Source: CAYYKK01 sp046351395 (GTDB lineage Bacteria > Myxococcota_A > Polyangia > Polyangiales > Polyangiaceae). Taken from it: 64,000 nt of DNA. The position numbers and the translations under genes were made by a program. The stretch spans positions 310,001 through 374,000 of the forward strand of contig JAXLYP010000003.1 of the NCBI GenBank assembly GCA_046351395.1, given 5' to 3'. The number at the start of each line of letters is the position of its first letter. Within the stretch, counting starts at the first letter, position 1. The notes below the pieces were generated by a model, which did no database searches, was not told where the DNA came from, and saw only the letters and a list, made by a program, of their open reading frames with translations. Positions 16,091-27,900 of the stretch are shown piece after piece.

Positions 16091-19000
16091 ATGAAGACCT
16101 TCAGCTACCGCGGCGAGATCGTCGACAAGACCACCAAACTCCCCGTCACCAATGTCCGCGTCGAGCTCCTCGACGTCTACCGACGAACGGATGCGCCTTT
16201 GGCGGTCCGGCCCGTGGATGCACAGGGCAAATTCACGTTCGAGCTCACGGACGATTGGATCCGGAAGACATTTGGGGATGGCGACGCCGTCGGCTACTTC
16301 CGCGTCGTCGTCAACGGCTCGAACGCCGCTGCCGCCTCCACCGAGCGCACGCGGCGGTGGACGCTCCGCTCGGACTCGGCCGGGCGCATCGAGGTCGACG
16401 CCAGCCGGCCGCTCGCGACGCTCGCCGCGCCAAGCTACGTGGTCGAAGGGCTCGTCGTGAACACCGCTGGCCCCGTCGCCAGCGCGGCCGTCACGCTGAA
16501 ATGGAAGGAGTTCCGCGCCAACGACGTCCTCCTCTCCGTTTCCTCGGCGACCGCCACCACCGACGCGGCGGGCCGGTTCCGCGTGGTCGTGTCCGCGTCC
16601 GTGCCCGTGAACCCGTCGTTCGAGATCACCGCGACGGCGTCGAGCCTCACCGGAACCGTCACCGTGTCGAACGCGAAGCCGACCGAGTACGTCGAGATCG
16701 TCCTCGGCGACGTGGTGAACGCGGCGACGCCCTCACGGACGACCGCGCACCGGATCAACGAAGCCATTCAAGAGGCGACGGGCGCCACCACGGCGAGCGC
16801 CATCAACGCCTTTGCCAGCACGAACGTGAACACCTACATCGCGGCCCGCGGCGGACTCGTCGAGCGGGAGGTGGCCGCGTACATCGACGCGGCCAAGCTC
16901 CAGACCCAGCTCGCCGCGCTGAATACGGTCGATCTGGATGCCCTCTTCGCCCTCGCCGCCTCCGGGATCGCGGCGACGAAGGATGCCGTGTTCACGCACC
17001 GGCTTCCCGTCTTGCATCGCATCATCCAGCGGGCGTCGGAGTCGCGGAGGATTCGCTCTCTCACGAACACCGAGTGGACGACGCTCAAGACCAACCTGGA
17101 GGCCCAGGCCATCGCCGCGGTACGCCAGTCCCCGACCGCGACGACCTACCGAGTCGGCAACCTGGTGGACTCCATCACGGGCGTCGGTACGGCTCCGGCG
17201 CCGCAGAACACGTTCCTCTCGCTGCTCTTGAACCACGAGGGGACGAACGAAGCCTTTTGGACGGCCGTCAACGCGTCGGGCTCGCTCACCGCGACCGCGA
17301 AATCTCGGTTCCAGCTCGCGATCGAGCTCGCGAACGCGTGCAACTGGCACCAGGCGACGATCACGTCCGTGGTCGCGGAGATCAACGCCGGCACGACCAG
17401 CACCCTCGCGCACCTCGCTGCGAAGACGGCGGCGCAGTGGCAAGTCCACATTGGCACCCCGCCCGCCGGCACGACGCTCGCGGACTTCGCATCGCTCATC
17501 GAACTCCAGCTCGCGAAGCGCGCGTTCACCGCGCACATCAAGGCACGGGCAACCAGCAACCCTGAAGCAGCGTTCTTCACCGCCAATCCCAACTTCGACT
17601 TCGACGCGAAGCGCTTCAGTCGGTACCTCGCCGAGAACCTCGGCGGCGCCGCGGATGTCCCGACGAAGGCGAGATTGTCTGCGATGGACCGGCTGTTCCG
17701 GTTGACCGAGACCTGGGCCGAGATGAGCGCGCTACTCAACGCCGGCGTGACCAGCGCCCGGGACGTCGTTCGGATGGGCCGAACCGCCCTCGCCGCTCTC
17801 CCCGGGCTGTCGACGAAGGCCGACATCATCTTCAGGAAAGCGACGTGGACCGCCGGTGCCGCCGTCGCCATCGCGTCCAAGTGGAAGGGAATGTCTGCGA
17901 TCACGAGCCCCGTGTTCACCGACCAGACCACGTCCGCGCCGACGCTCGACTCGAAGATCGGCGACTGGGCGACGCTGTTTGGAAGCCTGGATCAGTGCGT
18001 GTGCGAGCACTGCCAGTCGGTGCTCTCGCCGTCCGCGTACCTCGTCGACACGCTCGAGCTCCTGAAGAAGGTTCCCGCGTCGTCCGGGAGCAACGCGCAG
18101 GCGGTGCTCCTCGGCCGCCGCCCCGACGTCGCGAAGCTCGCGCTCACGTGCGAGCACGCGACGACGCCGGTGCCGGCCATCGACCTCGTGAACGAGATCC
18201 TGGAGGTGCGGCTCAGCAGCACGTGGCCCACCGTCGGCACGGTCAATACGACCGCGAAGGCGGAGGACCTGGCGGCGCACCCGGAGGTGCTGTTTCCCCT
18301 CGAATACGCGCAGGCGTACACGAGCCTCGACACCGCCGTGTTCCCGTTCGAGGCACCGTGGAACGTGTGGCAGTCCGAGGCGCGCATCTACCTCGAACAC
18401 CTCGGCGCGCCGCGGGATCGCCTGATCGCCGACCTCGCCGCGGGCAACGGTGTGATTGCGGTGCACCTCGTTCTCGAGCGCCTCCGCATCTCCCAGAACG
18501 CGTACAACTTGCTGACCGCTGGGACGGAGCCAGCAAGCCCGCACCTGCACTGGGGGCTTGCCTCGAGCGGCTTTACAACCAACGTCGCGAACGTCCGGAT
18601 CTTCATGAACCAGACGGGCCTCACGTTCGACGAGGTGCGTGAGCTCACCACCACCGGCACCCCAGCCCTCACGATCACGCCGAGCAACACCTGCAACCTG
18701 GACGCGATGTCGATCACCGAGATCAGTGCAGCGGCGCCGCTGCCCGCTCGGCACCGACTCAATCAGTTCCTGCGCCTCCGCGCTGCGCTGCGTTTCCAGG
18801 GGATCGACATCACCATCTCCGACTTGGGTCGTGTGGTCGCGGCACTGGTCCCGACGCCACCCACGGGCGCGCTGTTCGACGCCTCGACCCTCCAGGAGAT
18901 CGCCGCGCTCCATGCGCTCACCCAGCGGCTCGGCGTTTCCCACGTCGTCGCCGCGTCCTGGTACGCGGACATGGACAGGAACGACGCCTGGAACCCGTCG

Positions 19001-22000
19001 CTCTTCACGCGCACGTTCCTGAGCCGATCCACGTTCGCCCCAGCCTACGACGGCCTGCTGGCAGTGAAGACGAGCGGCTCATCGAGCCTTCCGTACGTCG
19101 ATCCGGTGACGGGCGTAGCGAACGCTGGCTTGCTCGCCGGACTCGAGATCTCGGCGTACGATCTGGGCCTCCTCGTCAACGCCGACGCGGCCTCGCGTGA
19201 ACTCGGCCTTCCGGCGTCGGCGGTCAATGGCACAAGCGGGATGACGCTCGTCGGCGTATCGCTCCTCGCGCGCATCGCGACGTTCTCGCGCGCCGTGGGC
19301 CTCAGCATCCGCGATCTCGTTGCGTTCGCGCGGCTCACCGACTCTGCCACGGGCGCCGGCATCATTCACGGGCTGCTCCGCAACGCGAAGCCGACCGACA
19401 CGCTCAAGTTCCTGGACCTGCTCGACCGCCTTCGACGCGTCGAGCTCACCGCGCCCGTGGCCGACTATGTCATTCGCCATGTTGCGACCCAGGAGAGCGG
19501 ACTCGAGCCCTCGACGGAGACGATCGCCGACTGGGAGACCACCCTGGCCGAAGCCGTCCGAAAGGCCGTGGAGGAGACCCGAACGCTCACGGACGACGAC
19601 GCGACCGACAGCGCGACGACGGCCGTCGGCACGTTCTGGGCGCTCGGCCGCCAGCTGCTCAACACCACTGAACTGGACAACCTGAACTCGATTGTCAAGG
19701 GCACTGACCTAACCTTCTCTGAGGCAACGACATTCATCAACCTGCACGCGGGTGTGCTCGGCGACGCGGCGTCCTGCGTCAGTGCGATCGCCACCGGTGG
19801 GCCCACACCGCCCCTGCCCACGGACGCGCTTCGCCGGGGGTTCGTCACGCGCCGTCTTGCGAGGTACTTGAAGGCAAGGTCCGCAGTGATCAGCGGAACT
19901 GCCGAGCTCCTTTCTCTGCCGGCCGCAATCGTCGCGAAGATGTGGGGATCCATTGACACGACCGCAAGTCCGCTAGCGACGCGCGACGGCGTGATGGGAC
20001 TGGTCATCGACGGCTGGGTTCCGACCGGCTTGGAGTCGGACCCGAAGTACGCGACGCCGCCGACGGCCACGCAGGCTGCGCGGCGAGACCAACTTCTCCG
20101 GCTGCACCAGGCCGCGTATGTCCTCAAGGCCACCAAGCACGAGCCGGCGGAGCTCGCCGCGCCGTCCGTTGGCTACAGCACGCTCCGCACGACGCGCCTC
20201 GCGGACGCGACCACGAACGTCAGCGCCGAGTTCGAGGCGCTGATTCAGGAGCACGAGCGCGCCTGGCTCCGCGACCGCTGGGGCAAGACCGACGTCAACG
20301 GCCCGCTCGCGCTCACCGCGTACGCGACCGGCGGTGGCGCGACCGTCGACGGCGCCGCGTCCCTCGTCGCCGACCAGAACAGCTTCCAGAAGACGGACGT
20401 GCTCGCGCTCTTCAACCGGTTCTCGGCATCCGGCACCGCGGTCGTCTCCGAGGTGCACACGATCAGGATGCTGATGCGCGTGTTCGGCGCAATGGAGCTC
20501 CTTCGACGCGTCGGCGCGTCTGCGCCGCAAGCGATCGACTGGGTGGACGTTCGAACGACGCCCCCGCAGACCTCCCCGATCGACCTCAACCTGCCGACGT
20601 CGAGCGCCCTCGTCCAAGCTCGCGCCATCAAGGCGGTCGCGCGAGCGAAGCACGACGCCGCGTCCTGGGCGACGGTGGGGCGCTCGCTGCGGGATCCGCT
20701 CCGAGAGCAGCAGCGCCGCCTCCTCGCGGTCGCGGTCATGAACCTGGTCGGCGTGAAGACGCTGAATGACCTCTACGACAACCTCCTCATCGACGTGGAG
20801 ATGGGGTCGTGCGTCCTCACGTCCCGCATGGTGGCCGCGCACGCGTCCGTGCAGGCGTTCGTCCAGCGCATCCAGTTGAACCTCGAGTCTCCCGCAGTCG
20901 CGCCGAACACGCTCCTCTCACGCCGCTGGGATTGGATGAGCGCCTATCGCGTCTGGGAGGCGAACCGCAAGGTCTTCCTCTGGCCGGAGAACTGGCTCGA
21001 TCCGGAGCTCCGCACAGACACAACGGAGCTCTTCACCGCCCTCGAGTCCGCCCTTCGGAAGGGCCCGCTCGACGACGTCACGGCGGGGAACGCCTACCGC
21101 ACCTACCTCGACGGCCTCGCCGAGATCGCGAACCTGGAGGTCGTCGCGATGTGCCGGGACGGCCTCACGCTCCATCTCTTTGGACGGACGACGACGCCCT
21201 ATCGCTATTTCTACCGCACCTACCGCCTCGGCGTGTTCACCCCATGGCAGCGCGTCGAGCTCGCCATCCAAGGGGAGAGCCTGCTGCCCATCGTGAACAA
21301 TGGGACGCTCTACCTCTTCTGGATGCGCGTCGACGAGCGCGCCACGAAGGACTCGGTCACCAAGATGAAGACCGCGTCGTCGCACACCGCGGCGGAGCAA
21401 GAGCTCGCCGTGTTCATCACGTGCGCCGAGCGTCGCAATGGGACGTGGAGCGTTGTCGCCGCCGACACGTCGGGGGTGGGGCTGGTGGCGGAGGAGGACC
21501 CCTCCAGGCTCCTGCTGACCGCGTCGTCGACCTCGACAGCAATTGAACTTCGCGTGAGCACGCACTGGACCTTCGAAGCCCAGCCGTCGCTCAACAGCGC
21601 CTTCGTTACCTTGGCCGCTGGAGCCTTGGATCTGGCGAGCAACAAGTTGCGACTGCTTCCAACGAAGGCCACCCTGGCGAACGCGGTAGTAGGCACCTCC
21701 GAGGGAACCCCGAAGTACCAGGCCTACGAGACAGCGAGCGACGGCAAAGTCTACGCGATTATGAAGGACACGTCCCAGGCGTCTTTCGTCGTGACGCTTC
21801 CGCGCGTGGGCCGAATCGCGCTCGAACGGCCGCACGAGCCCGCAGACTCGGGGCGCTTCCTCTGGGCAGGCAACGAGGACGTCTCGTACCTCTTCGTCGG
21901 CAAAGTGGCCCGCCCGACCACGCTGCCGTCGGTGAGCCCCCGAAGCACCCAATCGAATGCGGAGTCGCTGCACATCGTCACGGTGTCGCCAACACTGGCG

Positions 22001-24976
22001 CCTCCGAAGGTCGTTGGCTTCACGCCAGTTCCTATGCATCACAACTTCGTAAACGAGTTTCGCGGCCGCGTCGCGAGATGGGGCATCAAAGGGCTACTCT
22101 CGCCTCGGGATCTGCCCGCGGGCACCACTGGCTCGCAGAGCCTCTCGCAGACGAGGAGCTACACCGTAGGCGCAAGCGTGGATCCCATCCCCAATGACGT
22201 CGTGGACTTCACGGCGGGGAGCGCGTTCGGCGAGTACAACTGGGAGCTCTTCTTCCACGCACCGTTCCTCATCGCGAACCGCTTGAGCCAGGAGGGCAAG
22301 TACGCGGAGGCGAGGCGCTGGTACCACTACATCTTCGATCCGACGGACGGCGCCGCCGTCCCTGGAACGAGCGCGGCGACGCGGTATTGGAAGTTCCTCC
22401 CGTTCGCGGAGAACAAGAGCCTCGCGGACATCCAGTCGGAGCTCACCGGGCTCGGGACGTCGCAATACGGCAAGGACGTGTACGGCTGGGCGATGAACGC
22501 GCACACGCAGAACCTCATGAACCAGATCCAGCGGTGGCGGGACGATCCGTTCAACCCGCACGCGATCGCGAAGGGACGGATCCTCGCGTACCAGAAGGCG
22601 ACGGTGATGCGGTACATCGACAACCTCATCGCCTGGGGAGACGCCCTGTTCCGACAGGACACCCGAGAGACGCTCAACGAGGCGATGCAGCTCTACATCC
22701 TCGCCCTGCGCGTCCTCGGCGCGAAGCCCGTCATCAGCCGCAAGGTGACCGCGCCGACGACCGACTCGTACTCGACGCTCGGAAGCATCGATGCGTTTGG
22801 CAACGCGATCGCGGACGTCGAGACCGTCACCCCGGCGGCGCCGGACGAGTGGACGACGGACGTCACCGTGGGCGAGTCCGAGGCGGAGCCCGACGTGGGG
22901 AACATCATTGGCTCGCTCAAGTTCTGCGTCCCGGAGAACGAGAGCCTCCTGCGCAAATGGGACATTGTCGCGGACCGCCTCTTCAAGATCCGCCATTGTC
23001 AGAACATCGACGGCGTCGAGCGCCAGCTGCCGCTCTTCGAGCCGCCGATCGACCCTGCCCTCCTCGTCCGCGCGCGGGCCGCGGGCCTCGATCTCTCGAG
23101 CGTGATGTTCGACCTCCAGGTCAGCGCGCCGCCCTATCGCTATGTGATCCTGATGGCGCGCGCCATGGAGTATGCGAGCGCGATCACGGGGCTCGGCGCG
23201 AGCCTCCTCTCCGCCCTCGAGAAGCAGGACGGCGAGGAGCTCGCGCGCCTCCGGACGGGCCACGAGCTCGCGAACCTCGGCTGGACGCGAGACATCCGCA
23301 AAGAGCAGCGGGACGAAGCGAAGAAGCAGGTCGAGAGCGCGACGCAGGCGATCGCCGTCGCCGAGGCGCGAAAGGCGTACTACGCGGCCCGCCCGTTCAT
23401 GAACGACGCGGAGGCGGGCGCGCAGGACAAACTCCGCTCGGCGGAGCAGAACTTCGAGGCCGCCAGTCTGCTGAACGCGTACGCCGCCGGCGTGCGGGCG
23501 CTGCCGGAGATCGCGACCGGGTTCGCCTCCGCGTTCGCGATGATCGGCGGGCAGGCGCTCGCGGCCGTCTACAGCATCACCGGTCAGCAAGAAGAGGCCG
23601 CGGCCGGCCGAAAGACACGCGCCGCATCCCAGCTCGCGACGCAAGGCGGCTACGAGCGCCGCCAGGACGATTGGACGTTCCAGGCCGCGCAGGCGGAGCT
23701 CGAGCTCGTGCAGCTCGACAAGCAGCTCCTCGCCGCCGAGATTCGCCTCGCCGTCGCGGAGCATGAGCTCTTGCTCGTGGAGCAGCAGCTCGCCCAAAGC
23801 GCGGAGGTGGAGCAGTACTATCGGTCGAAGTTCACGAACAAGGAGCTCTACGGGTGGATGGCCGGCGAGCTCTCCGTCGTGTTCTCCGAGTCGTACCGGA
23901 TCGCGTTCGAGATGGCCCGCCACGCGGAGCGCGCGTTCCAGCGCGAGCGCGGGGACACGTCCCAGTCGTTCATCAAGTTCGGCGCGTGGGACGGCACGCG
24001 CCAGGGCCTCCTCGCCGGCGAGAAGCTCGCGAGCGATCTCCGGCGGATGGATTCCGCGTACCACACGCAGAACACCCGGGAGCACGAGATCATGAAGACG
24101 ATCTCCATCGCCCAGCTCAACCCGGCGGAGTTCCTGAAGCTCCGCGAGGGGAAGTGGAGCCCTGCGCCCACCTCCTATGAGTGCGCATTCTCGCTGCCGG
24201 AGGCCCTCTTCGACGAGGACTACCCGACCCACCACATGCGCCGGATCAAGTCGGTGAGCGTCACGCTCCAAGCGGCGGCCGGGCCGTACCAGAGTGTGAG
24301 CGGAAGACTGTCGCTCCAGCAGTCGTCGCTACGACGCGGCCCCACGAGTGACCCCACCGTGGAGCCCGGCCCGATCACCTCCATGGTCACGTCGGGCGGC
24401 GTCAACGACAGCGGCCTCTTCGAGCTCAACTTCAGGGACGAGCGCTACCTGCCGTTCGAGTACCGAGGCGTCCAGTCGGACTGGAAGTTCACCCTCTCCG
24501 GGGGCAATGAGTTTCCGTACGACAGCATCACTGACTTGGTCTTTCAGGTTCGGTACACCGCGCGTGAGGGGCGAAAATCCGGGTCCGCGGCGGCGCTCAC
24601 GCCGAGGAGCGTCCTCCTCCGGCTGCCGCACTCGCACCCGGACGCGTGGACTGCGTTCAAGGAGACCGGAGCCCCAATCACGTTCCAGACAACGAGCAAG
24701 TCATTCCCCGCTGGCAAGGCGAGGACGCTCGGCACGGTCTCGAATGTCGCCGTGTACGCCAGGCACCCTACCGTGCCCAGCATCACCCTCGCGACGCCCG
24801 CCGTGGCGTGGACCGGCTCGTGGAGTTCATTCGAGAGCAACCCAGGGTTCCACCGCGCGGTGCTGACGCCGGCGACAGCCCCGTCGGCCGCATCAAGCAT
24901 CACGTGGACGCTCAGCTCCGCGCAGTTCGCCACGATCACCGATCTCTGGGTCGCGTTCGACTACTCGCTCACCTGA
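16091..24976 (+). CDS. Tc toxin TcA subunit
   Basis: A 2961-residue giant. TcA proteins form a pentameric bell with a central channel that injects the TcC toxin into target cells. Residues 1-210 are two tandem TTR/CarboxypepD_reg-like domains. The Cys-rich VRP1/SpvA-like motif CVCEHCQSVLSPSAYLVDTL is near residue 635. The neuraminidase-like region (ENWLDPELRTDTTELF, LYLFWMRVDE) is about 1600-1750. The C-terminal TcB-binding and pore-forming region is about 2030-2961, with FNPHAIAKGRILAYQKATV, a long helical stretch and YYRSKFTNKELYGWMAGELS. It is longer than typical TcA (about 2300-2500), mainly through the N-terminal extension. The ATG at 16091 follows AGAGGA; the frame is open upstream into the previous gene. 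The TcB-TcC gene starts 13 bp downstream. Confidence 0.93.
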   Translation: MKTFSYRGEIVDKTTKLPVTNVRVELLDVYRRTDAPLAVRPVDAQGKFTFELTDDWIRKTFGDGDAVGYFRVVVNGSNAAAASTERTRRWTLRSDSAGRIEVDASRPLATLAAPSYVVEGLVVNTAGPVASAAVTLKWKEFRANDVLLSVSSATATTDAAGRFRVVVSASVPVNPSFEITATASSLTGTVTVSNAKPTEYVEIVLGDVVNAATPSRTTAHRINEAIQEATGATTASAINAFASTNVNTYIAARGGLVEREVAAYIDAAKLQTQLAALNTVDLDALFALAASGIAATKDAVFTHRLPVLHRIIQRASESRRIRSLTNTEWTTLKTNLEAQAIAAVRQSPTATTYRVGNLVDSITGVGTAPAPQNTFLSLLLNHEGTNEAFWTAVNASGSLTATAKSRFQLAIELANACNWHQATITSVVAEINAGTTSTLAHLAAKTAAQWQVHIGTPPAGTTLADFASLIELQLAKRAFTAHIKARATSNPEAAFFTANPNFDFDAKRFSRYLAENLGGAADVPTKARLSAMDRLFRLTETWAEMSALLNAGVTSARDVVRMGRTALAALPGLSTKADIIFRKATWTAGAAVAIASKWKGMSAITSPVFTDQTTSAPTLDSKIGDWATLFGSLDQCVCEHCQSVLSPSAYLVDTLELLKKVPASSGSNAQAVLLGRRPDVAKLALTCEHATTPVPAIDLVNEILEVRLSSTWPTVGTVNTTAKAEDLAAHPEVLFPLEYAQAYTSLDTAVFPFEAPWNVWQSEARIYLEHLGAPRDRLIADLAAGNGVIAVHLVLERLRISQNAYNLLTAGTEPASPHLHWGLASSGFTTNVANVRIFMNQTGLTFDEVRELTTTGTPALTITPSNTCNLDAMSITEISAAAPLPARHRLNQFLRLRAALRFQGIDITISDLGRVVAALVPTPPTGALFDASTLQEIAALHALTQRLGVSHVVAASWYADMDRNDAWNPSLFTRTFLSRSTFAPAYDGLLAVKTSGSSSLPYVDPVTGVANAGLLAGLEISAYDLGLLVNADAASRELGLPASAVNGTSGMTLVGVSLLARIATFSRAVGLSIRDLVAFARLTDSATGAGIIHGLLRNAKPTDTLKFLDLLDRLRRVELTAPVADYVIRHVATQESGLEPSTETIADWETTLAEAVRKAVEETRTLTDDDATDSATTAVGTFWALGRQLLNTTELDNLNSIVKGTDLTFSEATTFINLHAGVLGDAASCVSAIATGGPTPPLPTDALRRGFVTRRLARYLKARSAVISGTAELLSLPAAIVAKMWGSIDTTASPLATRDGVMGLVIDGWVPTGLESDPKYATPPTATQAARRDQLLRLHQAAYVLKATKHEPAELAAPSVGYSTLRTTRLADATTNVSAEFEALIQEHERAWLRDRWGKTDVNGPLALTAYATGGGATVDGAASLVADQNSFQKTDVLALFNRFSASGTAVVSEVHTIRMLMRVFGAMELLRRVGASAPQAIDWVDVRTTPPQTSPIDLNLPTSSALVQARAIKAVARAKHDAASWATVGRSLRDPLREQQRRLLAVAVMNLVGVKTLNDLYDNLLIDVEMGSCVLTSRMVAAHASVQAFVQRIQLNLESPAVAPNTLLSRRWDWMSAYRVWEANRKVFLWPENWLDPELRTDTTELFTALESALRKGPLDDVTAGNAYRTYLDGLAEIANLEVVAMCRDGLTLHLFGRTTTPYRYFYRTYRLGVFTPWQRVELAIQGESLLPIVNNGTLYLFWMRVDERATKDSVTKMKTASSHTAAEQELAVFITCAERRNGTWSVVAADTSGVGLVAEEDPSRLLLTASSTSTAIELRVSTHWTFEAQPSLNSAFVTLAAGALDLASNKLRLLPTKATLANAVVGTSEGTPKYQAYETASDGKVYAIMKDTSQASFVVTLPRVGRIALERPHEPADSGRFLWAGNEDVSYLFVGKVARPTTLPSVSPRSTQSNAESLHIVTVSPTLAPPKVVGFTPVPMHHNFVNEFRGRVARWGIKGLLSPRDLPAGTTGSQSLSQTRSYTVGASVDPIPNDVVDFTAGSAFGEYNWELFFHAPFLIANRLSQEGKYAEARRWYHYIFDPTDGAAVPGTSAATRYWKFLPFAENKSLADIQSELTGLGTSQYGKDVYGWAMNAHTQNLMNQIQRWRDDPFNPHAIAKGRILAYQKATVMRYIDNLIAWGDALFRQDTRETLNEAMQLYILALRVLGAKPVISRKVTAPTTDSYSTLGSIDAFGNAIADVETVTPAAPDEWTTDVTVGESEAEPDVGNIIGSLKFCVPENESLLRKWDIVADRLFKIRHCQNIDGVERQLPLFEPPIDPALLVRARAAGLDLSSVMFDLQVSAPPYRYVILMARAMEYASAITGLGASLLSALEKQDGEELARLRTGHELANLGWTRDIRKEQRDEAKKQVESATQAIAVAEARKAYYAARPFMNDAEAGAQDKLRSAEQNFEAASLLNAYAAGVRALPEIATGFASAFAMIGGQALAAVYSITGQQEEAAAGRKTRAASQLATQGGYERRQDDWTFQAAQAELELVQLDKQLLAAEIRLAVAEHELLLVEQQLAQSAEVEQYYRSKFTNKELYGWMAGELSVVFSESYRIAFEMARHAERAFQRERGDTSQSFIKFGAWDGTRQGLLAGEKLASDLRRMDSAYHTQNTREHEIMKTISIAQLNPAEFLKLREGKWSPAPTSYECAFSLPEALFDEDYPTHHMRRIKSVSVTLQAAAGPYQSVSGRLSLQQSSLRRGPTSDPTVEPGPITSMVTSGGVNDSGLFELNFRDERYLPFEYRGVQSDWKFTLSGGNEFPYDSITDLVFQVRYTAREGRKSGSAAALTPRSVLLRLPHSHPDAWTAFKETGAPITFQTTSKSFPAGKARTLGTVSNVAVYARHPTVPSITLATPAVAWTGSWSSFESNPGFHRAVLTPATAPSAASSITWTLSSAQFATITDLWVAFDYSLT

Positions 24977-24989
24977 GCCGGAGTGCCCG

Positions 24990-27900
24990 ATGGACGAGAA
25001 GAAGGACTCCCCCAAGCCGGCGACGACGCCCCATCCGACGTCGTCGTCGGAGGACAAGCGATCCACCCCGAGAGATGCCCTGTCCGGGGAGAGATCTCCG
25101 GCGCAGCGATCGTTCCAGGTCGCGGCGGCGCCCTCCATGGAGCTGCCGAAGGGCGGCGGCGCGATCCGCGGCATCGGGGAGACGTTCAATGTCAACGCCG
25201 CGACGGGGACGGGGTCGTTCGGCGTCCCGCTCCCGCTCTCCCCGTCGCCACGCGGACCCACCCCGGAGCTCGCGCTTTCCTACGACTCCGGCTCCGGGAA
25301 CTCCGTGTTCGGCCTCGGCTGGTCGGTCTCCGTCCCGGCGATCACGCGGAAGACGGACAAGAAGGTTCCCGAATACCTGGACAGTGAGGACAGCGACCTC
25401 TTCCTCCTCTCGGGCGCGGAAGATCTCGTCCCCACGCTCGACGCGGGGGGCGCGCGCGTCACGTCGAGCTCGACCGTCGGGACCGTCACCACCCGGGTCG
25501 ACGCGTACCGCCCGCGCGTCGAAGGCCTGTTCTCGATCATCGAGCGCGTCACCGTGACGGACACCGGGCCGACGCCGTCTCGCAATGTCTACTGGCGGGC
25601 GTGCACGCGCGACAATGTGAAGTCGACGTTCGGACAATCGGCGGCGGCGCGCGTCGCCGATCCTGCGTCGCCGACGAGAGTCTATTCCTGGCTCCTCGAG
25701 CGAACGGAGGACGACCGCGGGAATGTCGTCCTCTATGTCTACAAACAGGAGAACGCCGACAACCAGCCCGTGGGCAAGCCGTCGGAGGTCCACCACAAGG
25801 ACGGCCTCGCTCCGATCACCGCCAATCGCTACCTGAAGCGCGTCCTCTACGGCAACACCACGATGAGCGACACGACGGGCGCGAGCGCGAAGTTCGAGCT
25901 CGTGTTCGACTTCGGGGAGCACACCGCGAACACCCCGGCCGAGACGACGACGTGGGGCTGCCGGCAAGACATCTACTCGTCGTTTCGCCCTGGGTTCGAG
26001 CTCCGGACGTACCGCGTCTGCCGGCGCGTGCTCATGTTCCACCGGTTCGCGTCGCTCAGCCCGAACCCGTACCTCGTCCGGTCGCTCGACCTCACGTACG
26101 ACGAGAACAGGCGCGTCTCGAAGCTCACCCGCGTCGACGTCGTCGGGTACGAACACAATGGCACCACGTACGTCACGAAGTCGCTCCCCGGCGTATCGTT
26201 CGCGTACACGCCCGATACCCTCTCCAGGTCCATCAAGGACCTCACGACGGACGATCTCGGAACCGACTATCCTCAATCCCTCATCGGGTCCAAAGCCGAG
26301 TGGGTCGATCTCGACCAGGAGGGCCTGCCCGGCCTCCTCATCGACCACGGCGGCGCCCATCGGTACAAGCGCAATGTCGGCGGCAAGCTCCAGGGAGGCG
26401 CCACGCTCGAGACCGTCCCTACCCTCCTCATGGACGCGGCGGAGAGGCCCGTCCAGCTGATGGACGTCGCCGGCGCCGGGACGCTCTCGATGGTCCTGCA
26501 GTCCGGCAACGCGTCGGGGTTTTCAGAGCGCACGTCCACGGGATGGGGAGCGTTCACGCCGTTCAAGTCGTTCCCCGCCGTCGACCTCCACCACCCCAAT
26601 CTCCGGTTCCTCGACCTCAATGGCGACGGGTTCGAGGACATCCTCGTCCTGCGCGGCGATCACCTCGTCTGGTACCCGTCGCTTGGAAAGGAAGGCTACG
26701 GCCCGGGTCGCCGCGTCCCGATCGACACCGATCTCGAGCGAGGCCCGTGCGTCCTCTTCGCCGAGCCGACCGCCCTCGTCGCCGTCGCCGACATGAATGG
26801 TGACGGCCTCGCGGACATCGTCCGCGTGACCCACAGCGGCGTCGTCTATTGGCCCAACGTCGGCCACGGCCGGTTCGGCGCCGCCGTCCGGATGAATACC
26901 GCCCCGTGGCTCGCCGCGTACCCCCTCCTGTTCGATGCCCGCCGCGTCCGCCTCGTCGACCTCGACGGCACCGGATGCGCCGACCTCTGCTTCTTCCACG
27001 AGGACGGCACGTTCGTGGTGTACCGCAATGAGTCCGGCAATGGGTTCGATGCGGGAGAGGCGTTCCCGCTCCCACCGGAGGCCCACGCCACCGGCCAGTT
27101 CGTCGACTTCTACGGCGCTGGCACGTCCGCGTATGTCTACTCCCTCCGAAGCCACCCCGCGTTCCTGGCGAAGGTGTGGGACCCGTTGGGCCACGCGAAG
27201 CCCCACCTCCTGAAGGAGGTGGACAATCACATGGGCAAGACCGTCCGCCTCGCGTACGCCCCGTCCACCAAGTTCTACGTCGAGGACCGAAAAGCCGGCC
27301 GTCCCTGGGTCACCAAGCTCCCGTTCCCCGTCCACGTCGTCGAGCGCGTCGAGACGTACGACGCCGTCCGAAGAGCTCGCCTCGTCTCCACGTACGCGTA
27401 CCACCACGGCCACTACGACACCGTGGAGCGTGAGTTCCGAGGGTTCGGACGCGTCGACCAGACCGACACGGAGAGCTTCGGCAAAGACCACGGCCAAGGC
27501 CTCTTTCCGAGCTACCCCGTCACCAACAACGAGATCCCCCAAGACCCCGTCGTCACCAAAACCTGGTTCCGCACTGGCGCGTGGACGGACCGCGCCGCCC
27601 AGGAAGCACAATATCTCTCCGAGTATTGGTCCGGCGATCCCCTCGTGACGACCCACCTTGCCGCGGGGACCGACAGTGACTTCACTCCGCGAGAGCGCCG
27701 CGAGGCCCATCGCGCACTCCGCGGCACCGTGATGCGGACCGAAGTGTACGAGCTCGACGGAACCACCCAAGCCGCCATTCCGCATGTCGTCACGGAGAGC
27801 ATCTACGCCGTCCGGAAGCTCCAATCGCCCCAGAACGCCCTCGGTGCGGATCGGCCGCAGCTCCCCGGCGTGTTCCATGTCGTCGACCTCGAGACCCGTA

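Noticed and set aside
22094..24271. 725-codon open frame on the minus strand inside the TcA gene
   Set aside because: It mirrors the coding frame of TcA, is Arg/Glu/Leu-rich without domains, and has the composition typical of antisense shadows in G+C-rich genes.
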